In this document: in pieces, positions 7,114 through 15,380 of the stretch
Layout: the number at the start of each line of letters is the position of its first letter
How positions within the stretch are numbered: the first letter of the stretch is position 1
Made by a program: the position numbers and the translations under genes
Notes under the pieces: model-generated
The model's database searches: none
What the model was told of the DNA's origin: nothing
Seen by the model: the letters and a program-made list of their open reading frames with translations, nothing else
Assembly (NCBI GenBank): GCA_022787165.1
Contig: JALFVL010000042.1
Coordinates: 1-64,000 of the forward strand
DNA from: Clostridiales bacterium
Lineage (GTDB): Bacteria; Bacillota; Clostridia; Christensenellales; Aristaeellaceae
Reading direction: 5' to 3'
Length of the DNA stretch: 64,000 bases

Positions 7114-8312
7114 AACCGATTCAGCGCCTCTTCTGCCGCGCGGTGCAGCTCGTCTTCCGCGCGGCGCTGCCCATTCTGCCTTACCATCAGCCAAAGCTGC
7201 TGACCCATCTTGGAGACATTCCTCCGCTGCTGGCGCACAAGGGAATCAGCTCCGTTCTGCTCGTCGCGGATGGTACGGTGCGCGATCTCGGCCTCACCGT
7301 GCCGCTTGAGCAGGCGCTCGCCGAAAACGGCATTGCCTGCGCCGTCTATGAGCAGCGGCGGCCCAACCCGACCATTGACAACGTCGAGGCAGCCCGCGAG
7401 GTCTATCTCCGCGCCCAAGCAGGCGCGATCATCGCCGTGGGCGGCGGCTCCGCGATAGACTGCGCCAAGGTCGTCGGCGCACGCATCGCCCGCCCGCGCA
7501 AGAGCGTGCAGAAGATGCGCGGCCTGCTGCGCGTCACCTGGCCGACACCGCTGCTCATCGCCGCGCCGACCACTGCCGGCACCGGCAGCGAAACCACCCT
7601 CGCCGCCGTCATCACCGACGAGCGCGCCAAACACAAATACCCGATCAACGATTTCGCGCTCATCCCGGATGTCGCCGTGCTCGACGCGAAGCTGACGCTC
7701 GGCCTGCCGCCGTTTGTGACGGCGACGACCGGTCTGGATGCGCTGACCCACGCCGTGGAAGCCTTCATCGGCCGGTCAACCAACGCGCTGACCCGCCGTA
7801 TGGCCGAGGAGGCCGTGGCGACCATCGCCCGCTGCCTGCGCCGCGCCGTCGAGAACGGCCAGGATCTTGAGGCCCGCCAGGGCATGCTGCGCGCGGCCTA
7901 TTGCGCAGGCATCGCTTTCACGCGCTCCTACGTCGGCTATGTCCACGGCATCGCTCATTCCCTCGGCGGCCAGTACGGCATCACCCACGGCCTCGCGAAC
8001 GCGGTCATTCTGCCGCATGTGCTGCGCCGCTACGTCCCGGCCTGCGAGAAGAAGCTCGCCCATCTGGCGCGGGTCGCCTCTCTGGCGGATGCCCATACGC
8101 CCGATGCACAGGCTGCTGAAGTCTTCATCCGCTGGATTGAGGACATGAACCGCGACTTTGGCCTGCCTGCGACGTTCCCCCAGATCGTCCGCGAGGACAT
8201 CCCCCGCATGGCCCGCCATGCTGCGCAGGAATCCAACCCGCTGTATCCCGTGCCGCTGCTGCTTGACCAGCAGGAGCTTGAACCGCTCTACCTTGAGCTG
8301 ATGGAGGCCTGA
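7110..8312 (+). CDS. Iron-containing alcohol dehydrogenase
   Basis: The 400-residue protein is a group III (Fe-type) NAD(P)-dependent alcohol dehydrogenase. The nucleotide-binding GGGSAIDCAK is near residue 113; metal ligands are provided by DALTHAVEAF, HGIAHSLGG and the following THGLANAVILPHV segment. The N-terminus is longer than usual by about 20 residues. It is translationally coupled to the MarR gene upstream and followed after one base by the aldehyde dehydrogenase, suggesting sequential alcohol-aldehyde-acid interconversion. The substrate is not determinable here. Confidence 0.9.
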   Translation: MKPIQRLFCRAVQLVFRAALPILPYHQPKLLTHLGDIPPLLAHKGISSVLLVADGTVRDLGLTVPLEQALAENGIACAVYEQRRPNPTIDNVEAAREVYLRAQAGAIIAVGGGSAIDCAKVVGARIARPRKSVQKMRGLLRVTWPTPLLIAAPTTAGTGSETTLAAVITDERAKHKYPINDFALIPDVAVLDAKLTLGLPPFVTATTGLDALTHAVEAFIGRSTNALTRRMAEEAVATIARCLRRAVENGQDLEARQGMLRAAYCAGIAFTRSYVGYVHGIAHSLGGQYGITHGLANAVILPHVLRRYVPACEKKLAHLARVASLADAHTPDAQAAEVFIRWIEDMNRDFGLPATFPQIVREDIPRMARHAAQESNPLYPVPLLLDQQELEPLYLELMEA

Positions 8313-8313
8313 C

Positions 8314-9681
8314 ATGGAGATCGAAACCCTCATCGCACGCCAGCGTGCGTATTTCGCGCAGAACGGGACGCTCCCCCTCGAATTCCGCCGCAAGGCGCTT
8401 GACCGGCTCGAGCGCGCCATCGTGCAGCGCGAAGGCGAAATCAACGATGCCCTCCGGGCCGATCTCGGCAAGTCCGCCTCGGAGAGCTACATGTGCGAGG
8501 TCGGCATGACGCTCTCCGAGCTGCGCTTCATGCGCAGCCATCTGCGCGCCTTTGCGCGCAAGCGCCGGGCGCTGACGCCGCTGGCCCAGTTCCACGCCAG
8601 CAGCTACACCGTCCGCGACCCCTACGGCGTCGTGCTGATCATGTCGCCCTGGAATTATCCCTTCATGCTGACGATGGAGCCGCTCGTCGGCGCGCTCGCC
8701 GCGGGCAACTGCTGCGTCGTCAAGCCCTCCGCCTATGCGCCCGCGACCTCCGCCGTCATCGGCAAACTGATCGCGGACTGCTTCCCGCCGGAGCACGTCT
8801 GCGTCGTCGAGGGCGGCCGCGCGGAAAACCAGGCGCTGCTCCATCAGACGTTTGACTACATCTTCTTCACCGGCGGCGTGACCGTCGGCCGCGAGGTCAT
8901 GCGCTGCGCCAGCGAGCATCTGACGCCCGTGACCCTTGAGCTGGGCGGCAAGAGCCCCTGCATCGTCGATTCGACGGCCAAGGTGAAGCTCACCGCGCGC
9001 CGGATTGCCTTCGGCAAGCTGCTCAACTGCGGTCAGACCTGTGTCGCGCCGGACTATCTGCTGGTCGACCGGCGCGTGGAGGATGAGCTGATCGCCTGCC
9101 TCGGCCGGGAATTCGAGCGGATGATGCCGGACGCGCTTCACAACGACAGCTATGTCCACATGATCAGCCGCAAGCACTTCGACCGCGTCATGGGCCTGAT
9201 CGACCCCGCCAAGGTCGCCTTTGGCGGCCATGGCGACGCGCAGACGCTGCGCATCGAGCCGACAATTCTGCGCGGCGTCAGCGCGGAGGATCCCGTCATG
9301 CAGGAGGAGATCTTCGGCCCCGTGCTGCCCGTGCTCACCTACGACACGCTCGACGAGGCCATCGCCTTCGTGCGCAGCCGCCCGCATCCGCTGGCGCTCT
9401 ACTTCTTCTCCGAGGACAAGGCCGCGCAGCGGCGCATCCTGCGCGAGACGGCATTTGGCGGCGGCTGCATCAACGACACGATTATCCATCTTGCGACGAG
9501 CCGCATGGGCTTTGGCGGCGTTGGCCAGAGCGGCATGGGCAGCTACCACGGCCAGAAGAGCTTTGACACCTTCAGCCATGAGAAGAGCATCGTCGACAAG
9601 AAGACCTGGATGGACATGCCCGTGCGCTATATGCCCTACACGAGGTTCAAGGATGGTCTGCTGCGCATCTTCCTGCGATGA
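8314..9681 (+). CDS. NAD(P)-dependent aldehyde dehydrogenase (class 3-like)
   Basis: At 455 residues this fits the short class 3/fatty-aldehyde group of the ALDH superfamily. Visible motifs are MSPWNYPF (cofactor-binding region), the glutamate motif TLELGGKSP, the catalytic Cys in NCGQTCVAPDY and EEIFGPVLPV. It starts one base after the alcohol dehydrogenase stop, so translation is coupled. It ends the MarR operon; repeat copies 1a and 1b and a strong terminator follow. Oxidation of the aldehyde made by the neighbouring dehydrogenase is the obvious inference. Confidence 0.92.
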   Translation: MEIETLIARQRAYFAQNGTLPLEFRRKALDRLERAIVQREGEINDALRADLGKSASESYMCEVGMTLSELRFMRSHLRAFARKRRALTPLAQFHASSYTVRDPYGVVLIMSPWNYPFMLTMEPLVGALAAGNCCVVKPSAYAPATSAVIGKLIADCFPPEHVCVVEGGRAENQALLHQTFDYIFFTGGVTVGREVMRCASEHLTPVTLELGGKSPCIVDSTAKVKLTARRIAFGKLLNCGQTCVAPDYLLVDRRVEDELIACLGREFERMMPDALHNDSYVHMISRKHFDRVMGLIDPAKVAFGGHGDAQTLRIEPTILRGVSAEDPVMQEEIFGPVLPVLTYDTLDEAIAFVRSRPHPLALYFFSEDKAAQRRILRETAFGGGCINDTIIHLATSRMGFGGVGQSGMGSYHGQKSFDTFSHEKSIVDKKTWMDMPVRYMPYTRFKDGLLRIFLR

Positions 9682-9711
9682 AACCGTGTCCCCTCCAAGT
9701 CGCGGGGATAC

Positions 9712-9866
9712 GCGCGAAGCGAAGAAGGGTCAAGGGGCCGTGCCCCTTGCAGGGTCTGGGGCGGCGCCCCAGGCAGGTTTCAGGGCGGCAGCCCTGATAT
9801 TCAGAAGAAAACGCAGTCTCAGAGCAGGCTGCGCAGCAGCCTACGATGGAGACGGGCTTGATTCTG
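9712..9866 (+). repeat. 3' UTR modular hairpin repeat, copy 1a
   Basis: Begins 30 bases after the aldehyde dehydrogenase stop. Order: signature GCGCGAAGCGAAGAAGGG (9712-9729); hairpin CAAGGGGC/GCCCCTTG (731-738, 742-749 of this kb); hairpin CTGGGGC/GCCCCAG (9756-9762, 9766-9772); hairpin CAGGGC-GGCA-GCCCTG (9781-9796); then the A module, outer stem GTCTC/GAGAC enclosing GCAGGCTGC/GCAGCCTAC (9816-9853). Same double-hairpin variant as copy 3. Confidence 0.9.
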
Positions 9867-9884
9867 TAAAGCATGGTTTTATTC

Positions 9885-10133
9885 TACTCTCAAATCGAGC
9901 CTTCAGAAATCCATCGTCAGGTAACGCTTCGCTCCCTGACTGCCTTTAGGGAATGGCTTCGCCATTAAGGAAACCGTTGGGCTGCCGATCCAGGAAACTC
10001 GCATGGTCGCGCCGTAGGCGCTCCCTGCGATTTCCGACACTCCGCCTGCCTATTTCCCGCACAGCGGGGGGCAGGCTCCGGTCCCAAACCCCATCTTCGC
10101 TTCGCGCCTATAGCTCATTTCTATCTGAGAGTA
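9885..10133 (-). repeat. 3' UTR modular hairpin repeat, copy 1b
   Basis: Opposite orientation to copy 1a. The ends form a terminal inverted repeat, TACTCTCA (9885-9892) and TGAGAGTA (10126-10133). It contains the C module GTCAGG/CCTGAC (9916-9921, 9935-9940), hairpin AATGGC/GCCATT (9952-9966), and a block of about 110 bases (9976-10090) that is nearly identical to part of copy 2, before the signature, whose minus-strand reading starts at 10107. It faces the flavin reductase gene, with a terminator in between. Confidence 0.9.
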
Positions 10134-10134
10134 T

Positions 10135-10178
10135 AAGCAGCACCGGCCGGGAAACCACTTTCCCGGCCGGTGCTGCTT
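10135..10178. terminator. Strong bidirectional terminator
   Basis: A perfect 20-bp stem (10135-10154 with 10159-10178) around a four-base loop, with AA/TT at its base and TTTT following on the plus strand. It separates the convergent aldehyde dehydrogenase and flavin reductase genes. Confidence 0.9.
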
Positions 10179-10201
10179 TTGGCTCGTTTATCGTTCGCCG
10201 A

Positions 10202-10705
10202 TCAGCCTTCCGCGATGAAGGTCGGCGCGTTCTTCGGGCTGGTGCCCTTGATGACGTTGTGATAGTAACTGTAGGTCATCGGCGTCTCCTTGGAGAACAC
10301 GCCCGCGTCGATCACCTCGCCGATGAAGATCGTATGCGTCGACGTCTCGACCTCGTTGACCACGCGGCAGACGACATAGCCGCAGCCGCTCTTGACGACG
10401 GGCATGAAGCTCTTCTTCTCGTAATCGACGCCCTCAAACTTGTCCTTGTCCTTGCTGGAGAAGAAGCCGAAACGGCCGATCAGCGTCGGGTCGGACTGCT
10501 CGCTGAGGATCGTATAGGCGAACATGCCGCAGCGGCGAATGCAGTCGGTCGTGTAGTTGTCGTGGTTAAGGCTCACGCTGACCGTCGCCGGGGACGAGGT
10601 GATCTGCGTGTTGCTGTTGGAGACGCAGCCGACGGGACGACCGTTGTCCACGCTCGTGGTGATGTAGACGCCGTAGGACATGCTGCGGAAAGCATTCTTA
10701 TCCAT
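10202..10705 (-). CDS. Flavin reductase-like FMN-binding protein
   Basis: The 167-residue protein matches the flavin reductase-like split-barrel family (flavoredoxin, or the N-terminal domain of clostridial high-molecular-weight rubredoxin). The N-terminus MDKNAFRSMSYGVYI and the segment VGCVSNSNTQITSSPATVSV are typical, as is the central FAYTILSEQSDPTLIGRFGF. No rubredoxin domain is fused here. It has its own promoter (10796-10824) and ribosome binding site AAAGGGAG. A role in reducing oxygen or passing electrons through bound FMN is family knowledge; the partner is unknown. Confidence 0.85.
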   Translation of the reverse strand: MDKNAFRSMSYGVYITTSVDNGRPVGCVSNSNTQITSSPATVSVSLNHDNYTTDCIRRCGMFAYTILSEQSDPTLIGRFGFFSSKDKDKFEGVDYEKKSFMPVVKSGCGYVVCRVVNEVETSTHTIFIGEVIDAGVFSKETPMTYSYYHNVIKGTSPKNAPTFIAEG

Positions 10706-10795
10706 GTGTTTTCTCCCTTTCTGCCGCCTTGATCAGGCGCGATGACAGTGACATGGCCGAGCGCGCGGGCGCTCAGCCCCGCATTTGTTGCTTCC

Positions 10796-10824
10796 ATTAT
10801 ACTCAAAATGGCAGCACACGTCAA
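10796..10824 (-). promoter_or_regulatory. Promoter of the flavin reductase-like gene
   Basis: On the minus strand TTGACG (10819-10824) and TATAAT (10796-10801) are separated by 17 bases, giving a leader of about 85 bases. Confidence 0.75.
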
Positions 10825-10872
10825 TTTGTTTTATGCTTCAAATAAGCAGGATCACAGCGCTCTGAAATGGAA

Positions 10873-10913
10873 AAAGGAGTACCCTGCAGGCGCTTCCCGC
10901 AAGGTACTCCTTT
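10873..10913 (-). terminator. Terminator after the FAD/FMN flavoprotein gene
   Basis: An 11-bp stem AAAGGAGTACC/GGTACTCCTTT (10873-10883, 10903-10913) with a smaller nested hairpin in the loop. On the minus strand it continues into a run of T residues, so it terminates the gene ending at 10958. Confidence 0.8.
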
Positions 10914-10957
10914 ACACAAAACCGTCTGTCAGTCAACCGCCTGTTTAGGGTGCCGGA

Positions 10958-12871
10958 TTACTTCGCCGCTTCCTCCAGGCACTGCGCCACGGCCTTCTTG
11001 ATTCGGCCGGATGTGAGGGTTGCGCCTGTCACACCGTCGACATCCACGCTGTTGCCGCTGACGATCGCCTTCGGAACAGCCTCGAGCGCGCCGCCGGCAA
11101 TCGCCTGCGTCTCCGCATTCTCCACAACCTCAACCATCGCAATTTTGCCGCCCTCGATGGTGGTCTTCACGGTCATCGGGCCCTCCTGGCCGTCGACCGT
11201 CGCGGTGTATTCGCCGTCGGTGAGCGCACGGCTCATGTCAAACAGCGTCTCCCCGGAGGTCTCCTTGGCGAAAAGGCTCTCGTCGAGCAGGTTGCTCGCC
11301 GGCCTGACCTCGTAGCCCTCGGCCAGCTCGCCGTTCATGACGTTGCGCGCCGCGATCTTGCCAAAGACGATCGGGCCCATGACGCCCGTGCCGCCGGAGA
11401 CGAACTTGCCCCAGATACCGCCGACGACCTCGCCCGCCGCATACAAGCCCGGAATGGCGTTGCCTGCCTCGTCGAGCACCTGCATGTCCGCGTTGGCGGT
11501 GATGCCGCCCAGCGTCATGACGCACAGCGCATGCAGGCGGATCGCATAGAACTTCTCACCCTCGATCTTGTTGACGGCGAGGTTGTAAGCGTTCGTCGTG
11601 CCGTCATAGAGGCGGCCGAATTCGTCGGTGCCGCCCGCTTCAACAGCAGCGTTGTAGGCCTCGACGGTCGCCACGAGATTCTCCGCCGGCACGCCGATCA
11701 TCCCGGCGAGCTCCTCCAGCGAGGAAGCCTCGCTCTTGACATGCGCGCCGCGCATGGTCTCGTCTGCAAAATAGGCGTCATAGAAGTACGCGCCGTTCGC
11801 CGCGCGCAGATCCTCGAGAATCTTGTCGGTAAAGATGTCGTACTGCACGGCGCCGGGCTGCTCCTCCAGCGCGACCTCGCGGATGGAGGGGTTCGACTCC
11901 GTCTCGTTGCAGAAGCGCTCGCCATTCTGGTTGACGACGATGCCGCCGGTCTTCCAGGTGTAGGTCGAGGCGATGGAGCCGGTCTTCGGGTTGTCGCGGC
12001 TGACCAGGCCCATCGGGAAGGTCGGAATCGCGCTCATCGCTTCCTCGTTGAGCGCAGCGCCGACCTTCTGCATGAGCAGCAGGCCGTTGCCGTCCGCGCT
12101 CGCCGGGCCTCCGGCCAGGTAGAATTCGCCGTTCTCGACATACTTGGCCATCAGCTTGCCGTTGGCAGAGTAGCCGCCGGTGCAGACGATGATGCCCTTC
12201 TGCGCCGTATAGGAGACCTCGCCGTCCGGACCTTCGGCCACGACGGTCAGCACCTGCCCCTTGTCGTTGGCCTGAAGCTCGGTCGCCTTGGTGTTGTAGA
12301 CGACCGTGATGCGCTCATCCGCCTTGAGCAGCGTGTCGAGCACCTCGTGCGCGGCGGACTTGTAGTTCGCCGGATCCTTGGCGAGGCACTTGTAGGTGCG
12401 CGGGATGGAATAGAGCGCGTGCTCCGGCGCGAAGACCGCGCGGCGGCCCTGCGCATCGGTCGAGAACTTGCAGTCCTTGAGGCCGTTTTCATACAGCCAG
12501 TTGAAGACCTCGGTGTCCTCGTTGCAGAACTCGGTGACGAGCTCGACGCTCGGCTTTCCGCCGAAGTCGCTGCCCGTCTTGAGGATGTCGGCGATATAGC
12601 TCTCGACGCTGTCCTCAATACCGTCCTCCTGCTGGATGATGGTGTTCGCGGCGGACATGGAGCCGCTGGTGAAGTTCAGCGAGCCGCCGGTCTTGCCGGT
12701 CATCTCCAGCACGATCACATGCTCCGCGCCCTGCGCGACCGCCTCAAGCGCCGCGGAAAGGCCCGCGCCGCCCGCGCCGATGACCACGACGTCCGCGTCC
12801 GCCGCCATCGCGGGCATCGCGAGGCAGCAAAGCAGCAGCGCCAGCACCAGGGATAGGATCGTTCTGCTCAT
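10958..12871 (-). CDS. Exported FAD-dependent reductase with flavinylated FMN domain
   Basis: A 637-residue flavocytochrome/fumarate-reductase-like protein. A signal peptide (to about AMAAD) is followed by the FAD-binding VVVIGAGGAGLSAALEA (GxGxxG) and a large substrate domain. The last 85 residues are an FMN_bind domain ending in DGVTGATLTS, whose Thr in GAT is the known site of covalent FMN attachment by ApbE. Such enzymes act outside the membrane, reducing acceptors such as fumarate, urocanate or similar compounds. Upstream lies a paralogue (13073-14989) with the same architecture. AAAGGAGGAG precedes the start. The acceptor is unknown. Confidence 0.88.
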   Translation of the reverse strand: MSRTILSLVLALLLCCLAMPAMAADADVVVIGAGGAGLSAALEAVAQGAEHVIVLEMTGKTGGSLNFTSGSMSAANTIIQQEDGIEDSVESYIADILKTGSDFGGKPSVELVTEFCNEDTEVFNWLYENGLKDCKFSTDAQGRRAVFAPEHALYSIPRTYKCLAKDPANYKSAAHEVLDTLLKADERITVVYNTKATELQANDKGQVLTVVAEGPDGEVSYTAQKGIIVCTGGYSANGKLMAKYVENGEFYLAGGPASADGNGLLLMQKVGAALNEEAMSAIPTFPMGLVSRDNPKTGSIASTYTWKTGGIVVNQNGERFCNETESNPSIREVALEEQPGAVQYDIFTDKILEDLRAANGAYFYDAYFADETMRGAHVKSEASSLEELAGMIGVPAENLVATVEAYNAAVEAGGTDEFGRLYDGTTNAYNLAVNKIEGEKFYAIRLHALCVMTLGGITANADMQVLDEAGNAIPGLYAAGEVVGGIWGKFVSGGTGVMGPIVFGKIAARNVMNGELAEGYEVRPASNLLDESLFAKETSGETLFDMSRALTDGEYTATVDGQEGPMTVKTTIEGGKIAMVEVVENAETQAIAGGALEAVPKAIVSGNSVDVDGVTGATLTSGRIKKAVAQCLEEAAK

Positions 12872-13072
12872 GGTTCTTCTCCTCCTTTGTCGTCCTTGGA
12901 AAAATGGATCGCTTCGTTCAAGCCCCTCCGGGGTCCAGGCCTCTCATGCCGTTGCCTCAAAGAAGCGGAAAGAAGGAACAGGGTTCCCCCTGTTCCCTCT
13001 TGCGGTCGGGCGCGCAGCCGCTGCCCGCCGGCAGAGACCTGGATCAGGCAAGCCCTTGAGGGCTTTGCCGTT
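12872..13072. other. Spacer with GC-rich hairpins between the two flavoprotein genes
   Basis: This 200-base gap holds hairpins GGAACAGGG/CCCTGTTCC (about 12974-12997) and GCAAAGCCCT/AGGGCTTGC (about 13048-13068 on the minus strand) but no T run and no clear promoter. In style it resembles the modular repeats, but it lacks the GCGAAGCGAAG signature, so I do not count it as a copy. The two flavoprotein genes may be co-transcribed through it. Confidence 0.4.
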
Positions 13073-14989
13073 TTACTTCGCAAATGCCTGGCCGATGGCG
13101 GTGCCGATGGCCTGGCAGTCGATGGTCGCGCCAGCGATGATGTCGACATCCGCGCTCTGGGCGGCGATGATCGCGCCGGTGTACTCAGCCAGCTGCTCAT
13201 CGGTGATGAACATGCTCTCGCGGCCGCCGGTGATCTCGATGGCGGTCAGGCTGCCACCCTCGACGGTGAAGGTGACCTCGATCTTGTCATGCAGGCCATC
13301 GACGGTCGCGCTGTACTGGCCATCCTCGGCATCCGCCCAGGCCGGGCCGGCAGCGGTGGTCTGCACAACGGTGAACTCGGAGACGGCGCCGAACGCGGTC
13401 TGCGCCGCGGTGCGGCCGGAAAGCATGGCCTCGGAGAGGAACACGCCGTTCTGATAGAGGTTGGAGACGTAGCTGCCCAGCTCGCCCGCCTCATACAGGC
13501 CCGGAATCGGCTCGTCGTTCCAGTCGAGCACGTGACCGGCGGTGTCGCGCTTCGCGCCGCCCGTGGTGGCCACCAGGGTCGGGGTGATGGAGACGGCGTA
13601 GTAGGGCGCGGTGTCGATCTTATCCATCTTCTCGGGATCGCGGCCAAAGGCCTCGTCCACACCCGCGTCGCACGCGGCGTTCCAGGCGTCGATGGTCGCC
13701 TTGAGCGTCTCGGGATCGCGGCCCAGCTTCTCCGCCAGCTCCTCGATGGTATCCGCCTTGATGATCCAGCCCTTTTCGATCTCTGCGAGGTTGTCGCTCG
13801 TCCACATGTAGCCCTCGGTCGTCGTCGGCCAGCTCAGCCACTGGGAGGCGATGGAGCCCGCGGCGCGGGTCTTCTCATCGAAGATCAGGTCGACCGGCAG
13901 CGCGCGCTCGTGCGGCAGATCGACGTAACGGCCATACTCCATGTACTTCATGTGCTGGCGGTGATAGCCATAGGCCTCGTTGTAGAAGCGCTCGCCCTGC
14001 GCGTCGATCTCGATCCAGGAGTTGCCCGCCATCGAGAAGTTGCGCATGAAGGTCGCCTCATGCTCCGGCACCTTGATGCCCAGCCAGAAGCCGCCGGACT
14101 GGGTCTGGTTCTTCATGTGCCAGATCTGCGCGCCGGCCTCCATCAGCATCTTGATGCCGTCGCCGGTGTTGCCGGGGGTACCGGCGGTGTAGACGGTCTC
14201 CATGCCGTGGAAGTCGCGCTGCATGGTCAGGTTGTTCTCGTAACCGCCGCAGGCGAGCAGCACGCCCTTGTCGGACTTGATGGCGATTTCGGTGCCATCC
14301 GCCTGACGGGCGATCACGCCGAACACCTCGCGGGTGAAGGGATCCTGCACCAGGGAGATCGCCGGGGTCTCGTAGAGCACCTCGACGCCGCGGGCCTCAA
14401 CGGCCTTGGCGAAGCAGCGCCACACGCCGCCGTTTTCAAACGTCGAGCCCTTGGCGCGCAGGTGCGCGGAGCAGCCGTCAAACACGGAGCCCTCGAAGTT
14501 GCTGAACTCGACGACCATGGAACCCCACTTGAGCTCGCCGCCGCCGACGTAGCCGGCCTCATAATCGACGCTCTCAGCCACGGCCTGCACCCACGGAAGC
14601 TGATCCGCGAAGCCCTGGCACAGCCAGGTCAGATACTCGTCCGGAATCGGGTTGGGCAGGTTGCAGTTGTACAGATAGGTCTTGAGGGTCGGCACGGCCT
14701 CCTGCGCCGGCACCAGGAACGTCTGGCCCGAGGCGATGGAGTTGCCGCCGGCGAGGCTCTCGGGCATCTTCTCCAGCACGAGAATCTCCGCGTCCGGCGC
14801 GATGTCATGCGCCTCAACGGCAGCCGCCGCGCCAGCCAGACCAAAGCCCACGACGAGGTAGTCAACCTCGCGGTCCCAGGTCTCGATATTCTGCACCGGC
14901 GTGACCCAATCGGTCGTCTCGGCGCAGGCGCCGGCGAAGACCGCCAGCGTCAGCGTCAGGCTCAGCACTACGCACAGCCATCTCTTCAT
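13073..14989 (-). CDS. Exported FAD-dependent reductase with FMN-binding domain (paralogue)
   Basis: The 638-residue protein has a signal peptide (MKRWLCVVLSLTLTLAVFAG, then ACAE), the FAD motif VVGFGLAGAAAAVEA, and a C-terminal FMN_bind domain with DIIAGATID, where Thr near residue 622 would carry FMN. The first residue of the motif is Ala instead of Ser/Thr, so flavinylation is likely but not certain. The start at 14989 is favoured over 15010 by AGGAAGGA at correct spacing. It shares architecture but only partial sequence with the downstream gene, so the pair probably reduces two different extracellular acceptors. Confidence 0.87.
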   Translation of the reverse strand: MKRWLCVVLSLTLTLAVFAGACAETTDWVTPVQNIETWDREVDYLVVGFGLAGAAAAVEAHDIAPDAEILVLEKMPESLAGGNSIASGQTFLVPAQEAVPTLKTYLYNCNLPNPIPDEYLTWLCQGFADQLPWVQAVAESVDYEAGYVGGGELKWGSMVVEFSNFEGSVFDGCSAHLRAKGSTFENGGVWRCFAKAVEARGVEVLYETPAISLVQDPFTREVFGVIARQADGTEIAIKSDKGVLLACGGYENNLTMQRDFHGMETVYTAGTPGNTGDGIKMLMEAGAQIWHMKNQTQSGGFWLGIKVPEHEATFMRNFSMAGNSWIEIDAQGERFYNEAYGYHRQHMKYMEYGRYVDLPHERALPVDLIFDEKTRAAGSIASQWLSWPTTTEGYMWTSDNLAEIEKGWIIKADTIEELAEKLGRDPETLKATIDAWNAACDAGVDEAFGRDPEKMDKIDTAPYYAVSITPTLVATTGGAKRDTAGHVLDWNDEPIPGLYEAGELGSYVSNLYQNGVFLSEAMLSGRTAAQTAFGAVSEFTVVQTTAAGPAWADAEDGQYSATVDGLHDKIEVTFTVEGGSLTAIEITGGRESMFITDEQLAEYTGAIIAAQSADVDIIAGATIDCQAIGTAIGQAFAK

Positions 14990-15010
14990 CTTGTGTCCTT
15001 CCTTTCTCAC

Positions 15011-15380
15011 GTGTCCCTTTTGTTTCCTTCATGACGATCCACGCGGTGTTTTGCCATCTTCTGAACAAATTTACGCCGCATTTCTTCGTCCTTATGTTCA
15101 TTATAGCGCCTCAAGCCGCTTGAGACGCAAGCGATATTGTGAATTATCAAACATTTTTCTTTCCTCTCTTTTTCCGGACATTATTTGCCCGTTTGCTCTG
15201 CGGCGCAGGAAATCAGACCATCCTTGGGATCGATCCGGAAGATTGGTTCGCCTTTTTTCTCAAAACGGGCCTTTTCAAGTCTCAAGCCGCTTTGGATTTT
15301 TTGCGCACAAAAATCGGTTGCCCCATGTCCGGCAAGCTGGTATAATGAAAGGCGATTCTTCGTGAAAGAGGGGTTCACCT
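15011..15380. other. Divergent regulatory region without a gene
   Basis: This 370-base region separates divergent genes. For the minus gene a -10 TATAAT lies at 15100-15105 with no good -35. Immediately upstream is a palindrome CTCAAG-CCG-CTTGAG (15110-15124); the same CTCAAGCCGCTT recurs at 15281-15292, 30 bases before the plus-strand promoter -35. These are candidate sites for one shared regulator. Short open frames here have no ribosome binding site. Confidence 0.5.
15318..15346 (+). promoter_or_regulatory. Promoter of the SH3/PDZ protein gene
   Basis: TTGCCC (15318-15323) and TATAAT (15341-15346), 17 bases apart, with an extended TGG before the -10 hexamer. Confidence 0.7.

Noticed and set aside
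9712-10133. Repeats considered as a CRISPR array
   Set aside because: Copies are scattered over 42 kb, differ in length and modules, have no regular spacers, and no cas gene is present.
12872-13072. A ninth copy of the modular repeat between the flavoprotein genes
   Set aside because: It has GC hairpins of similar style but neither the GCGAAGCGAAG signature nor the A or C module.
15139-15378. Short open frames on both strands in the 370-base divergent region
   Set aside because: Neither has a ribosome binding site, and the start codons would be GTG in poor context; both overlap the promoter of the PDZ protein gene.
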